Source: Thamnaconus septentrionalis (Eukaryota; Chordata; Actinopteri; Tetraodontiformes; Monacanthidae). From it: a stretch of DNA of 64,000 nucleotides. The notes beneath the pieces were generated by a model, which searched no databases, was not told where the DNA came from, and worked only from the letters and a program-made list of their open reading frames with translations. Each line of letters begins with the position of its first letter. Positions within the stretch are counted from its first letter, which is position 1. Shown one piece after another: positions 23,834 through 37,431 of this stretch. The position numbers were made by a program, and so were the translations under genes. The stretch is taken from NCBI GenBank assembly GCA_009823395.1, contig CM020515.1, forward strand, positions 14,677,489 through 14,741,488, written 5' to 3'.

Positions 23834-26191
23834 GCACATTTTCTCTAATTCCGTAGGTTTCCTGATCACTTTAGTCCCTTCACACCTGTCTGACTTTACC
23901 TTTGGGCGTCTGTTGTGGTGTTTTGCCAGTTTGATTCAACCAAAACTGTCCAACTGCCCAACAGACTGTTGCTGCGTTTATCAATCTGCCTTTGTCTTTG
24001 TGACAGTATTTCACCATAAAAAGATAGTTAAGCCCCACAACAGTGTTGGAGGTACAAAAGATCACATCACCTGCGAAATGCCGTTCATTGTATTTTTACA
24101 CACTTTGACTTTGTCTGCGTCGCGCTTCTCGAAGCCTCCGCTGAGCGTTTGCACACCAACGCGAGAAATCGTGCACATCTGACTTATCAATACGACGCAT
24201 CATCGCTCATCTTCCCCCCATCATCATCTTCCACACCTTCTTCCTCCCTCCCTGTCTGTCCATCTCCTCCCTCTGCGGCTCCTTTACGCACAAAACAAGT
24301 CAGAGCGAGCGCACGCACGCACGCACGGCTAGCGGAGAAAACAGCGGAGACAATAGGCAATAGTTGAGGGGGGTCATCATGGTATTTTGGATTTTTGCAC
24401 TTATAGGCAACATGGGCGCCGGACTGTGAGATACAGGTGAACAATCTGTGAACGCGTCTCTCTCTGTCTCCCTTCGCTGGCCCAAAGTTTCGCCGGAGGC
24501 TTTAATGTTGCCGACCGAGATTTCAGGAGGAGTGTGTTTCACTTCAAGGTATGTAGGAAACTCCGCAACCCGGGATCAAGCTGTCACAGGGCAGGCTTGT
24601 GATTTCAAAGTCATCTATTTCCTCCTCAATTGTCACGTTTTCTGCCTCAGCGATACTTGGTTCGGTTCAAAGTTGGTATTATTTGAAAGTGACGTGGTGT
24701 TAAAAGGGGGGAAAAGAAAGAAAGAAAAGTCATCGTGACCTTGATTTCTGATAAATTATCCATTTGGGCCGAAAAACCAAACTCGAGTAGCGTAACTTAA
24801 GTAACTGAGATTCAGTATTGTGCATTGCTGTTGTGGTGATTCTGGATCATAATGTCTCTGCACAACAGTTTTAATGTTTAACGAGTGAAGGAATCCCTTT
24901 GAAACATTTGATGTGCCGATGTAACTCGATTTTTCTATTTTATACACCAATAATCCGCTAGATTATTGCATAAAAAAAAACAAAAAAAAACAACAATTTT
25001 GTCACAGAAAAACGTGTGTTTTGCTCTCTGATTGATGCCACCTTGGCATCCACGGCTAAGTTGATCAGTATGTTATGGAGCAGTTACATGTAACCTGAGG
25101 CAAAAGTAAAAGGCATCTTATAATTGTGTTGACTCAACACAGTTCCAGGCAATAAGTCTCTGCCTGCAATTATTGATGCATTATACAAATATATCATTAA
25201 TGTATTCCGTTCATATTAAGACAACCATCAAATGAGGTTATAGTCAAAAATCTGCATAATTAAATTGTATATTTCATTACCTTTATTTTCCGTCAGAATT
25301 TCCACTTCAAGCTGAAGTGGAGTTTATACAAATGTTCTTCGGACGCCACTGTAAAGATCCACAGAGAGAAAATCACACAAACGCAGGGAAATATGTTTTT
25401 AATACAAGCATTACGTAATATAATATAAATTGGAGGAAAAGTCTCAATTACCTGGAAAATCTTTGGATTGAGCTATCTTAAGAAAAAATATAAAAACAGA
25501 CAAACAGCTCTAATAATAAAATATAAACTCGCTATTTGAAAAATGTTCTACTTATTTCTTTTAAAAATATACATCTAGAGTTGTGTGACGCTTTCAGTGT
25601 ATTTGAATGTATTTTCCCCCACAAGTAGTCAGAGTGATACCAATTAGGAAGAAGCACGACCAAAATAAACGTCAACCAAAAAAAATAATTTACTGACCAT
25701 AGAAAACTAAAACAAAGATGGTCCAATTTAACAATAATAATTAATTATTTCTAAAATCAAAATAATTCTTGAATTATCGTGAAAAATAACAATCCACCGT
25801 CTGGTTTTCTCATCTCCTGGAGTTTTTGTTTTCATATTATACACATATAAAAAGTAATATTATTTTAAACTTAATTTAATATAATTAGGCCTTGATTTTT
25901 TTTTCAGCTATCTTCCAACGTATTGTTGATCATATTATTGTTAAAATGTCAATATGCCAAGAGGTATCATTGTACGTGAGGCACTTTTTTAATTAAAAAT
26001 TGACGTCGCCTTTGACAAATAATGTGGAACTTTTTTCTTTCTTTTTTTTTTAGAAATGCATTTATTTTCCTCCCCAAAATTTCCATTTTATTTCATATTT
26101 TCTGTCAAAGGATTTCGCTTGCCTGATCTCGCCGATAAAATTTTTTTTTCTGTCATCGTGCAGCGATCACACTGAAGGACGCAGAGAAGGG
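23834..26191 (+). promoter_or_regulatory. Intergenic spacer with likely upstream exon of the LMX1-type gene
   Basis: The stretch 24180-24440 is pyrimidine-rich then GC-richer and looks like a promoter. A strong donor (TCAAG/GTATGT) ends at 24548. An acceptor at 26161-26163 (GTGCAG/CGATC) precedes the first recognised coding exon. Joining them keeps one reading frame from an ATG at 24448. The rest, about 24750-26140, is AT-rich with nothing recognisable. Confidence 0.45.
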
Positions 26192-26498
26192 ATGAAAACA
26201 GAGGAAAACCAGCAGTCGTGTCTGCAGCAGCCGCCGTCCTCGACGCCTTTCGGTAAGACTTCAAAACCGAGAATTAATAGAATAAGTTGCAGACGAAAAG
26301 TTCACTCGAAAGAACGCTGTAATTGGCATAATAATTAGAATGCCAGCCTCCGGATAATGAAGGGTATCAACATGACAAGATTGACTGTAACCTTGGGTCC
26401 TGACAGATTGAATATTATGCTGCGTTTTAACAGGAAGAAATGAGGTATCAAGTGTCGTGATATCAGCACTTCAGGAATTCGCCGTCTGTGCCAAAACG

Positions 26499-26561
<63 letters not shown>

Positions 26562-27631
26562 AACACGTCTGGAAGAGGAAAAAAAGGACATTGCCAGAGG
26601 GGAGATTCCTTGTATTTTATTGGTAATTGCCACCAGAAATAAAGGGGGAAATACTTAAGCAAAGGAAAATATTTATTAAATTAGTTATGTTAAAATTACA
26701 GGCAAATTTTTAGTAATTTGAGTTATTCAACTGAGGCCGGACTTAAACAAGTATTCCATGTGTTGATTACTGTTCATAAATATTTTGCACGTCGTGCAAC
26801 TCCTCCAACCCCCACGACCCCGACCCCCACGGGGGTCCTGACTCGGGGCCTCGCTGCAACATCGTCTCATCATCTCTGCGATGTGGCCCCCTTCCCTCGT
26901 GCAGGTCCGGAGTACCGGGGAGGGGGCGAGCTGTGCGCGGGCTGCGAGTCTCCCATCGCCGACCGCTTCCTGTTGCGCGTGAACGAGCGCTCCTGGCACG
27001 AGACCTGTGTCAAGTGCGCCGTGTGTCTGAGCGCGCTCTCGGGCACCTGTTACTGCAGGGACCGGCTGCTCTACTGCAAGCACGACTATGAGAAGTAAGA
27101 ACGACACACACACACACACACACACACACACATTGCACCGCTGTGAGGAACATTGGTGAGGAGCTCAAACCTCCTCCTGGGCCTCCTAGACAGTGAAGGC
27201 ATCACGCATCTCGTCCTTTCAAACTTTCAAACAGTTTAGAAGAATGATGTAGTTTGACATCATCATCCGCACAGATGCCTTAATATGACGTCATGCTTGT
27301 TTTGTTTGTGAAAAGACAAATGATTACATTGGGGGAAATTTTCTGAAAAGCGCTCCAAAAAAGTGTGACTGTGATGATTGTCTCTGCATGTTTGTTTGTT
27401 TGCAACATAACAGTGCATTGCAAAAACAAGACATTGTGATTTTTTTTGTGACGTCACTGAAATTAAGTGAAATTAATTAGACTTTCTCTTCATATTGTAT
27501 AGACTAGTTTGAGACTCCTTTTATGAGATGCAAAAATATTTTTATTTAATTATTCAATAGTAATTTTTTTTTTTTTAAATGCTAAAAAATGTCATAAATT
27601 AAGATAAAAATAACAATTTGGTGGTACACAT

Positions 27632-27705
<74 letters not shown>

Positions 27706-30700
27706 CGTGCCTGTGCAGCATACAGATGAAGGACAGGACCTGAAGCTTGTTGTGGATGTTTTGAAGGGTGTCGGATGGTGTCCAGCAGCACAGACTCTCT
27801 CCCACTGTACCTGACATGTGGAGGAGAGCGGGACAGGCTGAGGGAGGGAAACCGGCTGACGAGGAGGCCTGTTTTCTGATGTTTATCTGGGGGAAGAGCG
27901 AGGACTGGGGAAACGGTCCTATGGTATACAGAGCTGTGGCTCCAGTGACGGAGCGAGGAAGGCGTGTTTGCTCTTCTCGTGTAATGACTGCAATCGCAGA
28001 TCCAAATTAACAGTGGGCATCTCAGCGGCCGGGGGTGTTTATTCAGTCGCCCCTATATGCGTTGCATATGGACGCTTTGCCTTGCTGTGCGAGTCGGTCG
28101 GTGCCAGACTTGGCGAGCTGCCTGTGACCTTCAGAGGATCAGCAACAATGTCTCCTTGTTTTCCCTGCAGTCTGTCCATCAGCGCCTTGCACAACACACA
28201 CTCCCTGTGTCGAGCAGGTGTGTGTGTTGCTACAACCCATAGCCATGTCCAAGAATTCCGAACATGCATTTATTTAGAAAATAAAATGGGGGGTGGCGGT
28301 TGTGTAAATTCATCTGGTGATGACCGTGCGTCTCTCTGTATTTATTGACCATATATTCAGACTGGCTCAAGTTGGAGGAGTCTATTGTTTAAAGTATGCC
28401 TCCATGAAAACAGCTTTCAGTATTTTATTGCTCATTCTCTCTACATGTATCCTAGACTTGGCAAAATATTCTGAAATTCAACCTTGATGACATCACCTGA
28501 CATACTCACAATGACTGGCTGATTCTTAATAGGCCCACATCACAGGGGACTGTTTTTCGCTTGCCCATATGCACTTGACTTCTAATATTCATTAAAGAAA
28601 ATAGTGTCACATAAATTAATAAATCTAAAATCCTTTGAGATATAGCTCACATTTTAATGTTATTTTTTTTTATTTGTCCTCTTTTGTTGACGCAAACTCA
28701 TAAGGTAGATAATTGCTTGTGTGAATATGCATGAGAGAATCAATCAAAATTTGAAGTGTGACCCTTCCCCCCTCCAGTTTCTAAATCCAAAGCAGCATTT
28801 ATTTAGTGTGGACAGATTTGACATTTTTAAAGAAGGTTTTTTTTTTGAAAAGGATTAATTGTCACACTTTAACTATGTAAACCTGGATTTGGTGGCATAT
28901 TTGAAGCACATTATCGTATTCTCAATACATTTGTAAAATATATATTTGACAACAAACATTTTGAAATTTAGCAATTTATAATAAAAATTGATCAAGTCTG
29001 TCAGTCATTATGAAAATTTAAAAAAAAAAAGGAGGTATGCCTTCAGTTTAGACTTTCCCTGCTCTCAATCTGTTATGGTAATGAGGGGATTTAGACACAA
29101 TAAACTCAAGTGCATCCTGTGGGTTTTTCTTGTGGATTTTTTATTTAATTCTTTTTTTTTTTTTTTTGAGAATTTCTCAAGAACCCACTTCAGTTATGGA
29201 CCAGATGTTCAGCGCAAGGCATTACAATATTTTGTGGCGAGTCCTCCAGCCACACTCTGATTCCCTCTGGGATATTTTCATGCGAGAAGGAGCTTCAAAA
29301 ACCAGGATTCCCAGAGACATAAAAATTTCTAGGAAACACATGTTAATAGCGGGATAAGTGACTCACCACCGTCCAACCATTTACAATTTGTCATGGCGAA
29401 GAAAACATCAGTCCATGCAGTAGCCCTGACACACTTGATTCTCCCGCTAACTTTTACACCCTGGCCGGCTTCGACGCAGGTCTTTGCCAAACTGAGTGGC
29501 ATAAGAGCAGAGCTCCCTTGTCAATAGAACTGAGCCCAGGCAGAGTGAAGGGTATAGTCTGGCTGTGTGAAGCTCCATTATAAGCCCCATGAAGGCAGCT
29601 CCAACCCTGCGAAAAAACAGGTCACCAGGGTGGATTTCCCTCTAAACCTGGGGTTTAATACCTCACTCTGTGGGTTGGAGGCCACCGAGGCGACATCCAG
29701 GTTTACGGACCTTCTCTCTCTGCAAACACAGGGAAGGAGACCCCCACCCCCCACCCCCCAACTCCTCTCTCTCTGCCCGGGTATAAACCCAACCGTACAG
29801 TGTCCCTTCAAGTTACTCTGCGTGCGTTGGAGCGAACTTGCGAGTATTGCCTGCCTCGAAAGCAGAAAATGGCATCGTGGAGCCCCCCGGTTCTCCCTCC
29901 CTCCCCGCCGCAGCAGCCTCACCCCACCCGCCGCTCCTCTCTCTGTCTCTCCATCCACCGCCTCATTCATCACTGTCTGCTTTGTAATAATATTTCTCTC
30001 TATTCCAAACCTCATTTTGTCCTCACCGAGATTGATGGCGGGGATGACACCAAACAGTTTATCTCCCCGTTTATCCCTTGTTTTCTCTTAATCGCCTCCC
30101 CTCCCTGAGCGCCTCTTTGTGTCTCGAGGTGGGGACGGGAGAGGGTGGGGGTGGATTGGGGGGTCTGATTAGGTACAATGCTAATTAGCCGGCATTCTGT
30201 GGCTGTCCTGCAATGACAGGCCTGCCACTGGGCTGCAGGGAAATAAAAATCAGAAGGTGTTATGCAACGACGTGTCAGGAGGACAACAAGCCCTTAAATA
30301 CTCGTCCACTTGGGCCTCAAGTCTGGGTAATAAGTCAGCGGCAGCTCAAAGCTTTTGAGATACAGCATCAACGTCACAATTTATATGATCTGTTGTAAAA
30401 AAAAAATATATATATAATAATAATAATAATAATCAACTCCTGTGAGGCCTTTATTGTTCACTGTGGTGATTTGTTATCAGTAAACTACTTAGGATCGGAG
30501 TTGTTGAGCCGGCCACAAAGTTTTGTTTGTGGTGCTTAAAAGGATAAGTGTTTGACAGAATACAGAAACAATGAGAATTATGTGTAAGTGAGTTTCTTTC
30601 ATATATTGCTCTATATCATACGCTCCGTTTACTCTCAAGCAACTTTTTAAAAAATGCACCGGGAAAAAACTGCACTGGAGAAGGGGAACATTTGTTTATA

Positions 30701-31463
30701 TGTGCATGAAGTTTTTAAAAGCTGGACCATTCCTCCCCTGATAGATGCTTTACGCTAGCTAAACCTGCAGATCAAGAGATGATAGCTGGATATGTGCCAA
30801 GAGGAAAGGAGAAGTATGTGATGGCGGAGGAGGGGAGGTTGTGTTTTGATGAGACGGTGTGGTTTAAAAGTAAGAAAAAACAGGAAGAAATCTGACTCAT
30901 GGAGAAGAAGGCTTTAGGAACGGAGGGAAGGAGCAAAAGCAGAAGAGTCCTGGTGTTTTAGGTGGCGATAGTGGAAAATATTTTTTTTTTTGTTTAGATG
31001 CATGCATATGAGGGAGAGGACGGCTTGAGACTGCCACTTTTTTTTTTTCTTTTTGCATAATGTGAGATAAGACCCCATCGTCTTTCCTTCCCCCACAACA
31101 ATTTTATAACAGACAGCTAATAAATGTTTCATGGCAGAACAAGCTGCTCGCCTTGGCTTTATTAAATCTGAGATAATAAAAGCAGAGAGAGAGAGAGAGA
31201 GAGAGAAGGGGGGGCGGAGAAGGGAAAAAAGTGAGAGAATAGGGGGGTCGCACCATAGAGGGAGAGATAGGGAGATCGGCAGTAGACTTTTCTCAAATCG
31301 ACCGGCTGTATCTTCCTGTTTCTGGGGCAACGGGTCCCGCTGTCCCCTGCCGCCCCCTCCCCACTGCTTCCCACTCTGCCAGAGACAGACAGGAAATGAG
31401 AAACGGGTAGACAGGATATTGCGTTCTGGTGGCCTGGGGATTAACTGTTTTATCTAAACTAAC

Positions 31464-31516
<53 letters not shown>

Positions 31517-31574
31517 TGCGCTCACACAGACAGACGCACACAGACAAACACACATCCATATTCTCACACACGCG

Positions 31575-31605
<31 letters not shown>

Positions 31606-31631
31606 CATTCGTGGCAGCGTCAGGTGTAAAC

Positions 31632-31669
<38 letters not shown>

Positions 31670-33613
31670 AGTGAGATGGACCATGTAAGATGTACATTTC
31701 TTTTTTGCTTTTTGCTTTTTTCCACCCTATTTCCACAGGTACATTACATTAGGTGCTACTCTCACGTTGGCTTTGTCTCGTTGTTGTTGTCAACAACTTG
31801 AAACCGGCGCAAGTCGGGGCGCACACAATATATAACCGAATAAAACCGGTGGCGAGCATGTCTCCGGAAGCTCGCCCTGTTCTTCAAAGGCCTTGTGTGG
31901 CCTCCAGATTACAGCAATTACGTTGATTTAGCAATTTTTGAACGCTTTGTTGAGCAATAAGAGTGTGCGCAACGCTGCGTTACTGACGCCTGAGTGAATG
32001 CGGTGCACAAATGACAGCATCTGTCAGTGTTTTATTAGTGTTTGTACCAGGCCGCCTTATCTGTGTTTACACAAACTGTGCATATTTGTGTTTATGTGTG
32101 CATGTGGCTGTATATAAAACCCACGCGTATGCATGTGGCCGTTGTGTGTCGGTGTCTTTTCCGTCCGTCTGTATGTACCTGCCCGGGTGACAGTCTGCCT
32201 CCGCGCATGGGCGTGACTCTACTGTATATATTGTATAATTATATACACGTGTGCATTTGTGTGAGTGTGAGTGAGCGGTGGCAGGGGTAGTGAGTATCGT
32301 GGGGAATGCTGGGAGATTTTAATAACACAGAAGCAGTGCAGGGAGATTTAATAAAAGGAGATGATGTGATTACTGAACCCTGGCTCTGAGCCATTTTGCT
32401 TCACAGAGCAATATCCGCCAAAAGAACGCGCACGCGTGCACGTACGCAAGCACGCACGCACACGCACGCGCGCACACGCACGCACGCACACACACACGCA
32501 CACACACTTCCTCACATATCCTCACACACACGTCCAAGAAATGGATACTAAACACAGTACAACTTAAAAAGTAAGATTGTTGCACATCGTTTGCTCTCTT
32601 TGCATCCATCACGTGTTTCCTTACGATGTACTTTTCATTTAAACAGCATTCCGAACATATAACGCGACGGAATCACAAGCCACTATGTGAATATCTCACC
32701 ATATTACACGTTGGGTGAAACCGAAATGCATCCACACTGTAAAAGGAGAAGCGGTGGGTCTTTGATGTGCCCTGGTTACACAGCCAGGCCTTAATCTGTC
32801 CAAGTTATGTTCCCCTTCACTTCCATGCAACCCATGTGAAGGTAATGCTTCAGGAGCTGCTGTATGGCGGCCTCGCACCTGTATAAATATTCATACGTTT
32901 TTCGAGCAAGCGCAGCAACTGTAATTGCTCGGAGACACATCCATATTTATAGAAGAATTTGAGTATTGCGGTCCGCACTGCGTTATTCTCGTCTGAGCTC
33001 GCGGGCAAAACAATGCCACATGACACAGCTCAGGGAGGCGACGGCGATTCCGTTTTTCTGTTCGTCATGTATGTGATCTACAAAAAACCAAGCAGGGAAA
33101 AGGGCCAATCGCAACTATCTAATCCTTGACACTCAGGACCTTTTTTCCGCCTTAGAGTCTCTGAGCTCATAATCAGTGAGCTTGCAATTAGCAGAGGGCC
33201 CTTAACCCCGGCGAAATCCAGCGCAACAAATGAAAATGTGCTCGAGTTCCTCAAGTTGTGGATGCTCGGCGGTTGTTTTCCTCATAACGCTGCCAGACTC
33301 TTCTTGAAAACCTCCGATCACCTCAATAAAAGACAGCCCTGTGTGTTTAGGCAAGCCTCGTTTGAAACGATCCAATATACAGGCAGACTTGAGAAACAGC
33401 TGTTCCAAACTCTCAGCTCTTATATTTTTGAAAAAAGAAAATTGCATTGTGCAATTTTAAGATAAGTTGAAGGTAAGAGGAAACATAACATTTGACTATA
33501 AATTTTGCAAAGAAGACAGCGATTCTTTAAATTTACAATTATTATCTTTACAATTACAATTATTCAAATGACTCAAAAACAGTCTGATAAAGATGATAAT
33601 TATGACGTCAATG

Positions 33614-33678
<65 letters not shown>

Positions 33679-34774
33679 CTACCACAGACCAAATCTGTGT
33701 AACTGTTTTACAACCTGTATTTTACAGCCATAATGTTCATCCTGATTTAGTGGCAGCCACATCCTGGCCAGAGCTGGTGTGAATGATACTTCTATTAGAG
33801 GGATTAGACTGATCTACTTACAGACCCCCCTCTGTGGCAGTTGTCCCAAGTTGCCTTCATTCGTTGTGTTGAGTAAATTCCTACCGTGCTGTGTGCACCG
33901 CGATTAGGGAGTGTGGGACTTAACCACCAACATCATCAGTCTTGTGTCAAGTAACCCTGCTCTGTGGTGTTTTGTCAACACTGAAAGGAAGCATTTAAGG
34001 TATTGAACTGTGTGCTTGGATGGAGAGTAAAGTTGCCCTGACCAGGCTGCTAACCCTTCTTAATTGCCGAAATAGCACTTGATGTGTCGTTTTGTGACTG
34101 AGGCGTCTCCCTAATGGATATATCCCACGATAAAATTATTTCCTTCACTAAAATCCAGCATAAGGTTCAAGAAAAGTTGAGGCAACACAGTTAAACACGG
34201 GGCTCCTGTATCGCATCAGATTTGCAGAGGGATGATCATATGAATAATTGTGTTCGTGTTTATGAGTTAGTGACGCTGTCATTTGGGGAATTTGGGAAAC
34301 GTTTGGCAGATGGATTGGGAAAGATTAGCCGCAGCAGCTGCGTTTGGGACAGAACCACAGATTAGGAGCTCTAATGTGCAGACCTGGCTCCTTCTTTACA
34401 CTCCAGATTTGGGCAACAACACCTTCCTATCACTCAGTCAGGGAGCTACGACACTTCTGCCGGCATCCCTCCTTCCTCCCACTAAGCTTTTGTCCTGCCG
34501 ACTCTATTGTCCAGATTTCATTTGTTGTTTTTGCTCTGTTTCTGCAGCCTCAGTGTTTGATCTTTCCAACAGGTATGTTTTCAGTGTGAAAGATATTTTA
34601 GATATTGTCAGATCTGTCCATTTTACTTTTTTGTCATAGGTTGCACCACTAACATTATACTATGTTCTAGTGATATGTTATGTGATATGTTATAGTGCGA
34701 TTGAAGGTTTGAATTTTTGCCAGTATAACACAAGGTATATTGATCTTTGGGGTGCACATATCGATGTGCACCCC

Positions 34775-34873
<99 letters not shown>

Positions 34874-37431
34874 AAGTGTGCATAAGTGAGAGGAGAGAGA
34901 TTAACCCCATGCTATCCCCAATCCCTGGTTATGAGTTTACAGCGTCTGTCTGGCCATTGCACTGTTTAAACAACAATCTAATTAATCCTGTCTTTATTAG
35001 TTTCAGTGAACTGGGGAGGCAGGCTGGGAGGGCGCGAGAGAGAACTGGGAATGCTGGCATTAAAAAAAAAATACTAAGTAGGCAGGAGGGGGTGGGGAGG
35101 TGGGAGGAAACCAAGTACGAGAGTAAGGATTTGAGAGGAATTTAATGGCAGGGACTTGCCCTGTGAATGGCAGAAAGTATGTGCAGAGATGGTGAGGCAG
35201 GAGAGAGTGAGAGAAAAGGGGTGAGAACAGCTGACAGGGAGCGCTGGACAAAAGAAGGAAAGTGGTTGTCGTTGGGGGAAAAGCCTGAGAAAGACTCTGA
35301 GTCGAGTCTATTCGTATTGTTAACTGAGCACTTCAAGGCTGTGGTGGGATATTGATAACTGGCCCTTCAAACTGAAGCGTTCCAGGATTTAGATTGGGGG
35401 GGACCTCTCCAGCAGCTCCGCGGTGACTGGCTCGCTACTGCCCCCTGCTGCGATAAGAGGGAAGAGAAAATACAATATGAAGAAACACCAACAACAGTAA
35501 TTCCTCTGAGCAGATGTTCACCTTGTTGCTCTGAGAATTGGGTAATGTTTATATGACCTTTAATTAAGAGACGATGCTAATCTCCCCAATCATTTGAGCT
35601 GAGGGTAAATGAATCAGGGCTCGTTGTCTGTGTTGCTTTGACTAATTACACTCACATCCTTCCCTCTTCATTTCAAGGGCTCATGCAACTCAAGTCCGGG
35701 CATTGTCTAAATCTGCTCCCGTCCTTGTCTCTTTGTGCACCTGCAGGCTGTTTGTGAGGAAGTGCAGCGCCTGCCTGCAGGTCATAGGGCGTTCAGAGCT
35801 CATAATGCGCGTGCAGGGCCAGGTGTACCACCTGGGCTGCTTCACCTGCTGCGAGTGCGAACGCCGTCTGCAGCGAGGTGATGAGTTTGTGCTGAAGGAA
35901 GGCCAGCTGCTCTGTCGCATGGACTACGAGAAGGAGAGGGAGATGCTGGCTGCCATCAGCCCCACACCCACTGAGTCGGGTACAACTGGCTTTATTGTGC
36001 ATCTTAAGCAGTTTTCATTAAAGCTGGTTTAAAAAAAACAACAGCAAAGTAAATTCTGGTATTTTCCGTCAATCTCATTCAGTGAAAAGCGAGGACGAGG
36101 ATGGCGCCGTGGGCTCCGGCGGGGGAAAGGGTACTGATGAGGGGAAAGAGCACAAGCGTTCCAAGCGGCCGCGAACCATCCTGACTACGCAGCAGCGCCG
36201 CGCCTTTAAGGCCTCGTTCGAAGTGTCCGCCAAGCCGTGCCGCAAGGTGGGTGGACCGCACAACCAAAAGAAATCGTCATCGCTAAGTCTTTATTCTAAG
36301 AGCAATTAACAACCCCGACCTGTAGGTGAGGGAGACACTGGCAGCGGAGACTGGACTCACGGTGCGTGTCGTGCAAGTGTGGTTCCAGAACCAGAGAGCA
36401 AAGGTTAGGTTTCTTCTTTTTTATTTCCAATGGGAAATGTCACTTGATTAAAGATTTAAAAAAATATAAATGTTTGATGGCTCAGATGAAGAAGATAGCT
36501 CGAAGGCAGCAGCAACAGCAGCAACAGCAGCAGGAACAAGAGCAGCTGGGAGGAAGCAGGAGAGGACAGAGCAGAGGTGGCCGCCAGAGCAACGACGACA
36601 GTGAGGGTGAGAGAGTCTGTCAACGCAAATTCCTGTTTTTTTTTTTTTTGTTTAAATACCTAAGAATCCGACCAAAGGTTCTGATTACAAATTCAACATA
36701 AAAGAGACTTTCTTCCCTGCGCAGACGGTTCCAGTACTCACGGTATGGACGGAATTCTGGGCTATACCTCTCTGCCGCGTCAGCAGCTGCTCGCTCTGGA
36801 CCCCAACATCTATGGTGGGGAGCCGTTTCGTCACGGCCTCACACCCCCTCAGCTGAGTAGCGAGCAGATGCATTCCTATGGTGAGGAAGGAAGGGTTGAA
36901 AATTCAGAAGGGAAAAAGAATAGTTTTTTCTTTTTCATACGCCGTCTCCCACAGCGTGTCGGTTCTAAAATCATGTGGTGAAACAAGGCAATGATGAGGT
37001 AGCTTCATTCACATATTGTGATTTGTACAAAAGGTAACTCGATCAATGTGCTTTATATGATTTAAAAGCTATTTCTGCTTTAAAAACACAAACACATGCA
37101 ATTCAAGAAAAAGCAAATGAGAGAAAATAATTATTTGCTTTGAAATTATTTTAAAAATCATTCAATCTCTTTCGGGTGCCTCTATCCAAATATTTCAGAT
37201 TCTTTTTCAAAATCAATCTGTCCCCAGCAGCGCTTGTTGACTCACTGTGCACTCCCACTCTATCTCACCACAGACTCGGAAACTGTGTTCCACGACCTGG
37301 ACAGCGATGGAAGCCTCGGTCACCTCGGCGACTGCCTTTTAGCAGCCGGCGACGGCGGCCTCCTGGCAGGGCGAGTGGGAAACCCAATCGACCGTCTCTA
37401 CTCCATGCAGAACTCCTACTTCACCTCCTGA
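26192..37431 (+). CDS. lmx1al: LIM-homeobox transcription factor 1 family protein, LMX1A-like
   Basis: A nuclear transcription factor of the LMX1 family, which acts in dorsal neural tube, midbrain and other tissues. Coding exons: 26192-26252, 26905-27094, 35747-35979, 36083-36246, 36326-36403, 36486-36606, 36725-36880, 37274-37431; phases agree, 386 residues (human LMX1A 382). Two LIM domains (about 31-82 from [12 protein letters not shown], and 90-145 from CSACLQV) are followed by an acidic linker and a homeodomain (about 187-246) with [20 protein letters not shown] and [13 protein letters not shown]. After it come a glutamine run and the family C-terminus [19 protein letters not shown], whose NSYFTS ending matches LMX1A rather than LMX1B (SSYFAS). 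The residues before ATG 26192 also resemble LMX1A (REGMKTEEN against LDGLKMEEN), so translation may start in an upstream exon at 24448. Its place beside pbx4 suggests a third paralogue rather than the orthologue of mammalian LMX1A. Confidence 0.92.
26503..26562. repeat. (TA)n(TG)n compound microsatellite
   Basis: About 16 TA units followed by about 14 TG units in the first intron of the LMX1-type gene. Confidence 0.95.
27104..27132. repeat. (AC)n microsatellite
   Basis: Begins ten bases after the exon 2 donor of the LMX1-type gene. Confidence 0.9.
27635..27702. repeat. (GT)n microsatellite
   Basis: About 34 GT units in the large intron of the LMX1-type gene. Confidence 0.95.
31184..31206. 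repeat. (GA)n tract
   Basis: A run of about 11 GA units followed by a purine-rich stretch to about 31275. Confidence 0.85.
31461..31669. repeat. Interrupted (AC)n cluster
   Basis: Three pure AC blocks (about 31468-31506, 31576-31600, 31634-31668) joined by AC-rich imperfect sequence with CGCA and CATG variants. Confidence 0.9.
32425..32512. repeat. CACG/CA-rich alternating tract
   Basis: Alternating purine-pyrimidine sequence mixing CACG, CGCG and CA units, of the type that can adopt Z-DNA. Confidence 0.8.
33612..33679. repeat. (TAA)n microsatellite
   Basis: About 22 AAT/TAA units in the large intron of the LMX1-type gene. Confidence 0.95.
34779..34871. repeat. Long (GT)n microsatellite
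   Basis: About 45 GT units, the longest simple repeat in the window, about 880 bases before LIM exon 3. Confidence 0.95.

Larger units (their letters stand above)
27095..35746 (+). other. Large intron of the LMX1-type gene with candidate regulatory DNA
   Basis: 8.65 kb without a gene. It holds several microsatellites and blocks that do not look like repeats and carry homeodomain cores: about 30165-30240 (gctaattagccggcattctg), about 32880-33230 (tatttatag, cataatcagtgagc, gcaattagc) and about 35540-35680 (ctttaattaagag, gactaattacac). Long introns between the LIM exons of developmental genes often hold enhancers. Conservation is not tested here. Confidence 0.4.

Noticed and set aside
29567..30108. 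Overlapping frames of 174, 145 and 102 codons in the LMX1-type intron
   Set aside because: All three arise from the same pyrimidine-rich/serine-proline-rich stretch; no family resemblance.
31293..31684. Cys-Val and His-Thr repeat frames over CA/GT arrays
   Set aside because: Translations of microsatellites, not proteins.
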